Source of the DNA: a virus
IMG/VR virus record: IMGVR_UViG_3300009410_000031
Span: 1-35,208 of that record
Direction: 5' to 3' (one strand)
Length of the DNA: 35,208 nt
Both the position numbers and the translations under genes were made by a program. Of this stretch, positions 31,602 to 35,208 are shown one piece after another. Positions within the stretch are counted from its first letter, which is position 1; each line of letters opens with the position of its first letter. The notes below the pieces were generated by a model. It searched no databases and was not told where the DNA came from. It saw only the letters and a list, made by a program, of their open reading frames with translations.

Positions 31602-32483
31602 ATGGAAAATATAAAATTAGACTTAGACATTGACAATGAGTATGTTTATTTTAGAGTTCCTAAAAGAAAAGCTAAACGATTAGCAAAACCTAGTTTATAC
31701 ATGATAAATATCACAGACGAAATTATACATAGTGTACTATGGGGAGGAGAAGTTGTCCCGCATGGCAATACTGTTCCTGTTGAGGACGTTTTAAAAGAGA
31801 TTAACGAAATTAGAAAAAATACATATGTTAAGTTAAAGAACGACTATCTTGGCAGAAGAGTGGAGATTGATGGTTACACGAAAAGAATATTTGGTTACAT
31901 TACAGATATATCACTAGAAACGGGACTTGTTGAACACGGAAGAGGGAACATTCAACTAGACACAGAAAACGGATTAGCAGTTATGGATTTACCTGACGAA
32001 GAGAATCATAGAACTGAATTTGAATCAAAAATTGAATTAAGAGAGCAAAAATGGTTTGAAGAAAATTATGTTGACATTGCTGAATCTAGAGATAATTCTT
32101 TAAAAGAAAGTATTAAAATGACAAATAATAGTATACGTTCTGAATCTGATTTGGAAAAATATTTATCTACTAGGCTATATTTAATTGAAGAAGGAATGAG
32201 ATTAGTAGCTACTCAGCATAATGTTAAAGGAGGAATTATTGATATTCTAGCTAGAGATAAAGAAGATCGTCTTTGTATTATTGAGTTGAAGGTAAATAAA
32301 AAAGCAAAAGATTTAGCATGGCAATGTATGTACTATCCGCTACAGTTTAAAGATGAGGAAGGTTTAAGGATGATTACGATTGCACCAGACTATGATCAAA
32401 GTATAAAAGTTGTCCTAGATAAATTGACATATGTAGAAGTTAAAACTTATCAAAACACAGATGATGGTTTCATAATTAAATAA
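31602..32483 (+). CDS. NucS-like (DUF91) endonuclease
   Basis: 293 aa. The C-terminal half has the NucS/DUF91 PD-(D/E)XK core: Glu/Asp-rich S-E-S-D-L-E-K-Y-L, G-I-I-D-I-L-A (Asp 214), C-I-I-E-L-K (Glu 228, Lys 230) and A-W-Q-C-M-Y-Y (Gln 241). NucS enzymes cut mismatched or branched DNA in repair; here a phage or plasmid DNA-processing role is likely. The N-terminal 150 residues are charged and not recognised. The ATG follows AGAGGAG. The gene is alone between a repeat-bearing promoter region and a terminator. Confidence 0.82.
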   Translation: MENIKLDLDIDNEYVYFRVPKRKAKRLAKPSLYMINITDEIIHSVLWGGEVVPHGNTVPVEDVLKEINEIRKNTYVKLKNDYLGRRVEIDGYTKRIFGYITDISLETGLVEHGRGNIQLDTENGLAVMDLPDEENHRTEFESKIELREQKWFEENYVDIAESRDNSLKESIKMTNNSIRSESDLEKYLSTRLYLIEEGMRLVATQHNVKGGIIDILARDKEDRLCIIELKVNKKAKDLAWQCMYYPLQFKDEEGLRMITIAPDYDQSIKVVLDKLTYVEVKTYQNTDDGFIIK

Positions 32484-32504
32484 TCTAATACATATTAAAC
32501 GGAG

Positions 32505-32528
32505 GGTAGCTTATATGCTGCCTTTTTT
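32505..32528 (+). terminator. Rho-independent terminator
   Basis: GGTAGC (32505-32510) with GCTGCC (32517-32522, one G-U pair), followed by six U, just after the NucS-like gene. Confidence 0.75.
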
Positions 32529-32573
32529 ATTTGGATTTTTAATATGCCCCCTCTTAAATTTAATTTATTAAAA

Positions 32574-32621
32574 ATAAATAACTAAATAATATTGACTAAG
32601 TATGGTTTTATATGGTATATT
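32574..32621 (+). promoter_or_regulatory. Promoter of the 577-aa gene with an upstream AT-rich element
   Basis: TTGACT (32592-32597), 18-base spacer, TATATT (32616-32621). Just upstream lies ATAAATAACTAAA (32574-32586), the reverse of the TTAAGTTATTTAT-type element. Further upstream, TATGCCCCCTCT (32543-32554) is repeated at 34691-34702. Confidence 0.6.
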
Positions 32622-32654
32622 TAAATAGAGTAAGTTTATATAGGAGGCGGAATT

Positions 32655-34388
32655 ATGAAACAGATTTCTATTAAAATTGGAGATATAGATGTTCCGGTTA
32701 TGGTTGATGAAAATGGAGAGGAATGGTTTCCTGTTAGCTATATTACTATTAAATTGTTATTAAGAAATGGTAAAAATAGCATGTTAAATAAGCATAAAAG
32801 AGAAAAATATAGTAGTAATTTGATTAAGTCTGTTGTTAATTTTAGTGATAATAATACTCAAAAAACTACATGTATTCATGCTGATGCATTAAAAGAAATT
32901 TTAACTAAGTCACATGTGGGAAGATTAAATGTAGAACAGCGAAAAGCACAAAATAAATTGCACGAATACTTAGGTATTGAGTTGCTACCGACTGATCAAC
33001 AAGATACTGAATATTATTTAAATGAATGGAAAAAAGAAATAGATGAATATACCAGTGATATTATTGATGCTGTTTCTCAAAATGAAAAAATTAAATATTA
33101 TAGAATGTGTAGTAAGTGTAATAAACATTACCCTTTGACGTATACATTCTTTCCTGTCCACAATAGTGCAGATAAAGGATTCTCAAAAATTTGTAAAATG
33201 TGCGATAAGGGTTGGAGTCAATTTATTCATCCTGATGAAGATAAGTCAAAATTAATAAAAAATGATTATGAGTTGTATGAGGCTTTAAATAGTAATGACA
33301 TAATGCTAATCTATAATTCTTATGTAAATGGAAAAATCACTCAGTTGCCACGCTGTTATCAGAACAAAGAATCATTTATGAGAATAATTAAAAACTTATA
33401 CCACTCAGGAGTTTTAAACGAGAAAAAATTATTCATGGGCTATTTGACTAAACAAATGAAACTCATTAATGCGAGTGTTTATTTAACAATCACTGAAATT
33501 TATATAGAATTATTTGGTGAAAATTTCTATCATTATATTTGGAAATATCCGAAGTACACATTTAGGGAGATCAAGCTAACATACGAAATTGCTAATAATA
33601 TATTGCGTAACTATATAAGAGAGCATGGAATTGTAATTCAAGATATTTTTAGTTTTGACTATACTAAATTGATTACACAATGTAAAATAAGAAAGTTGGT
33701 TGAAAGAGACGGTGGGTATTTCATTGTGCAATTTTTTAACCACAAGTACCCATATTATAAGTTTAAAAACAATTCACCGAATTATTATAAAGAAGAAAGA
33801 AACCTATTACATGATTTAAAATATCTAATAGAAACTGATTTAAATATAGATATAAATAAGATTCCATTATATTTAACCAAAATGACATTGCAGCGAAAGT
33901 GTAAACCTTTGTATCATTATATTGTAACTAATAAGAATGGATCAATATTTGAATGGGTAAATAAACTCTATCCAAATAAATTTATAGAAACTGATTTTGA
34001 AATTAATGCTTACAGAGAACAATTTGGATCAGACGAGGAATGTTTTATACACGAGGTGCTAAGAGAAAACTTTAATAATGTAATATACAATCAGATTCAT
34101 ACTAGTAGAACAATAGAAATAGATGGTATGATTCCTGACTGGATTATATTGACTAACACAGGTGGATTAATTGTTGAGTATTTTGGATTGTATATAGAAA
34201 GACAATATGGAAATAACACTAGAGTTACAGAATATATTGATAAAACTCATAAGAAAATAGAAAAATACAAGCAAATTAAAGGGTATCGTTACCTATTTTT
34301 GTACCCAGATGACTTAAATGATAACTATAAAGGGGTACGACAGAAAATAGCTAAATTACAAGGAAACGTTGATTTATCAATGGTTTAG
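32655..34388 (+). CDS. Zinc-finger protein with C-terminal restriction-like nuclease domain
   Basis: 577 aa. N-terminus (residues 1-110) resembles a BRO-N/antirepressor-like unit (V-P-V-M-V-D-E-N-G-E-E-W-F-P-V). Around residues 150-185 a zinc finger (C-S-K-C ... C-K-M-C). The middle is Tyr/Asn/Lys-rich and unrecognised. The C-terminus carries a PD-(D/E)XK-like core (I-E-I-D-G-M-I-P-D-W-I-I and L-I-V-E-Y-F-G-L-Y). This mix fits a homing or restriction-type phage endonuclease. The ATG follows AGGAGG; own promoter and terminator, so an independent, possibly mobile gene. Function not certain. Confidence 0.6.
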   Translation: MKQISIKIGDIDVPVMVDENGEEWFPVSYITIKLLLRNGKNSMLNKHKREKYSSNLIKSVVNFSDNNTQKTTCIHADALKEILTKSHVGRLNVEQRKAQNKLHEYLGIELLPTDQQDTEYYLNEWKKEIDEYTSDIIDAVSQNEKIKYYRMCSKCNKHYPLTYTFFPVHNSADKGFSKICKMCDKGWSQFIHPDEDKSKLIKNDYELYEALNSNDIMLIYNSYVNGKITQLPRCYQNKESFMRIIKNLYHSGVLNEKKLFMGYLTKQMKLINASVYLTITEIYIELFGENFYHYIWKYPKYTFREIKLTYEIANNILRNYIREHGIVIQDIFSFDYTKLITQCKIRKLVERDGGYFIVQFFNHKYPYYKFKNNSPNYYKEERNLLHDLKYLIETDLNIDINKIPLYLTKMTLQRKCKPLYHYIVTNKNGSIFEWVNKLYPNKFIETDFEINAYREQFGSDEECFIHEVLRENFNNVIYNQIHTSRTIEIDGMIPDWIILTNTGGLIVEYFGLYIERQYGNNTRVTEYIDKTHKKIEKYKQIKGYRYLFLYPDDLNDNYKGVRQKIAKLQGNVDLSMV

Positions 34389-34418
34389 GCGACTTTTACT
34401 AGTCGTCTTATTTGTTTT
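34388..34418 (+). terminator. Rho-independent terminator
   Basis: GGCGAC (34388-34393) with GTCGTC (34402-34407, one G-U pair) and a T-rich tail (TTATTTGTTTT). It ends the transcript of the 577-aa gene. Confidence 0.65.
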
Positions 34419-34430
34419 GAGAGGATTTAT

Positions 34431-34487
34431 ATGAGTGACAATCGTAAAAGTGTTGATATGACTAGGTTTGTAGGGGATTTAGGGTGA
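34431..34487 (+). CDS. Possible 18-aa leader peptide or gene remnant
   Basis: M-S-D-N-R-K-S-V-D-M-T-R-F-V-G-D-L-G, from ATG with AGAGGA upstream. Too short to judge; it may be a leader peptide or the start of a lost gene. Confidence 0.25.
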   Translation: MSDNRKSVDMTRFVGDLG

Positions 34488-35120
34488 CTGTTTGTGATTT
34501 AAGAAGGATACGATGAGATAAAAACTTAGTAGTATCAAGGCTTCAGTCGTTGCTTCACGATACATTTTTCGATATAAGATAATGGAAATTTTGATCTTAG
34601 ATGAAATAGTCGTTTCGAAATTATTAAAATCTCTGTGACTCAATGTGCTATAGGGCATACGCTGTAAATAAATGGTAAAATAGATGTTATTATGCCCCCT
34701 CTATTACCCTTTAAAACGGTACTATAAGATTCACTATAAGTAATAAATGGTAAATAACTTCCAATTAGTTAAAATAGGATGAGATAAGCCAGCAACCAAA
34801 CCATATCAAACTGAATTAAAAATTAATTCCTAGTCATGATCACTTATAGTTAATGAATACCCTACACGGGTATAAATCGTATAATAACAGGAAAAATCTA
34901 CCCAATGTGTTATACTAAGTATAGAACAGATATCCACACTATCCACAGGTACATTATACGACTAACGTACTAGTTATACACAGCTTATCCACAATATGTT
35001 TATAAGTTTACCTTATCACACCTTATAATCAATCCTTATCATACATAATCCTTTACATAATACAAATAATTAACTATAATCTAACTGTATCCTATTTACG
35101 CATAGAAAGGAGTATAAGCA
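34488..35120. other. Gene-poor region with probable replication origin
   Basis: About 630 bases without a solid gene. It holds a repeated AATAAATGGTAAA (34667-34679, 34742-34754), TATGCCCCCTCT (34691-34702), a 6-bp inverted repeat ATACCC/GGGTAT (34857-34873), the palindrome TATACTAAGTATA (34911-34923), clustered DnaA boxes (34930-34993) and a long AT-rich stretch after them. That is the make-up of an origin with a DnaA-assisted unwinding region. Confidence 0.55.
34930..34993 (+). promoter_or_regulatory. DnaA-box cluster
   Basis: Two perfect boxes, TTATACACA (34974-34982) and TTATCCACA (34985-34993), and two with one mismatch, ATATCCACA (34930-34938) and CTATCCACA (34939-34947), all in one direction. 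Followed by AT-rich DNA. Host DnaA binding is very likely. Confidence 0.75.
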
Positions 35121-35208
35121 ATGAAAGTAACTAAGCATACTAACAACACTAAACCCTGCAAACAATGCCATACATACGCACAAACAGCCTTTACAGTCAT
35201 TATCAATG
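35121..35208 (+). CDS. Start of a further gene (cut by the window end)
   Basis: 29 codons are visible from an ATG with AAAGGAG eight bases upstream. A C-K-Q-C pair follows residue 12, so a zinc-binding or small regulatory protein is possible. It lies directly after the origin-like region. Confidence 0.5.
   Translation, partial: MKVTKHTNNTKPCKQCHTYAQTAFTVIIN

Noticed and set aside
1-35208. CRISPR array, tRNA or rRNA genes, IS elements
   Set aside because: No regularly spaced palindromic repeats, no cloverleaf or rRNA sequence, and no transposase or terminal inverted repeats seen by eye.

Overview
The window reads as part of a phage-plasmid (an extrachromosomal temperate phage or phage-like plasmid) from a low-GC Gram-positive host, most likely Bacillus and plausibly the B. 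cereus group. The DNA is AT-rich, almost every gene has an AGGAGG-type ribosome-binding site, many starts are TTG or GTG, promoters are of sigma-A type, and the segregation genes are of the tubulin-like TubRZ type known from large Bacillus plasmids. No rRNA or tRNA genes, IS transposase or CRISPR array was seen.

Left part, minus strand (about 21 kb down to 1): a phage head and DNA-packaging region read right to left. It starts at a sigma-A promoter near 20.96 kb. In transcription order it holds a small protein, a CoiA-like nuclease, a 932-aa double-psi beta-barrel RNA polymerase of the YonO/QDE-1 class, a zinc-finger protein, a PIN-PhoH ATPase, a YonK-like protein, a metallophosphoesterase, a ClpP-like protease, a zinc-finger protein in the small-terminase position, the large terminase, the portal, a protease-scaffold fusion, a decoration-type protein and the major capsid protein. 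This content and order recall the yon region of phage SPbeta, from memory. The terminase gene is split by a 277-nt group I intron just before its Walker B motif. Two homing-endonuclease genes (HNH and GIY-YIG) interrupt the region, each just downstream of a small paralogous gene with its own terminator.

Middle part, mostly plus strand (22.0-30.5 kb): TubR and TubZ, an iteron cluster that may be the tubC centromere, an M23 peptidase, an RHH-XRE regulator, small membrane proteins including a pilin-like one, a VirB6/TrbL-like membrane protein and an FtsK/SpoIIIE-type translocase. The set resembles part of a conjugation or DNA-transfer module. Two homologous minus-strand modules (an XRE regulator plus an AP2/HNH-like protein) flank the TubRZ to VirB6-like block; the left copy is broken by one in-frame stop codon.

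Right part, plus strand (30.5-35.2 kb): an autoregulated XRE gene with twin operators, a replication-type winged-helix protein, a NucS-like nuclease, a large zinc-finger nuclease, then about 630 bases without a solid gene that hold clustered DnaA boxes (a likely origin), and the start of a further gene.

The most notable points are the RNA polymerase with an altered catalytic motif (D-F-D-Y-D), a perfect host-type parS site in the leader of the PhoH gene on an element that also has TubRZ, the terminase intron, a scaffold start nested in the protease gene, a probable AUU start for the VirB6-like gene, and an AT-rich motif repeated in intergenic regions.
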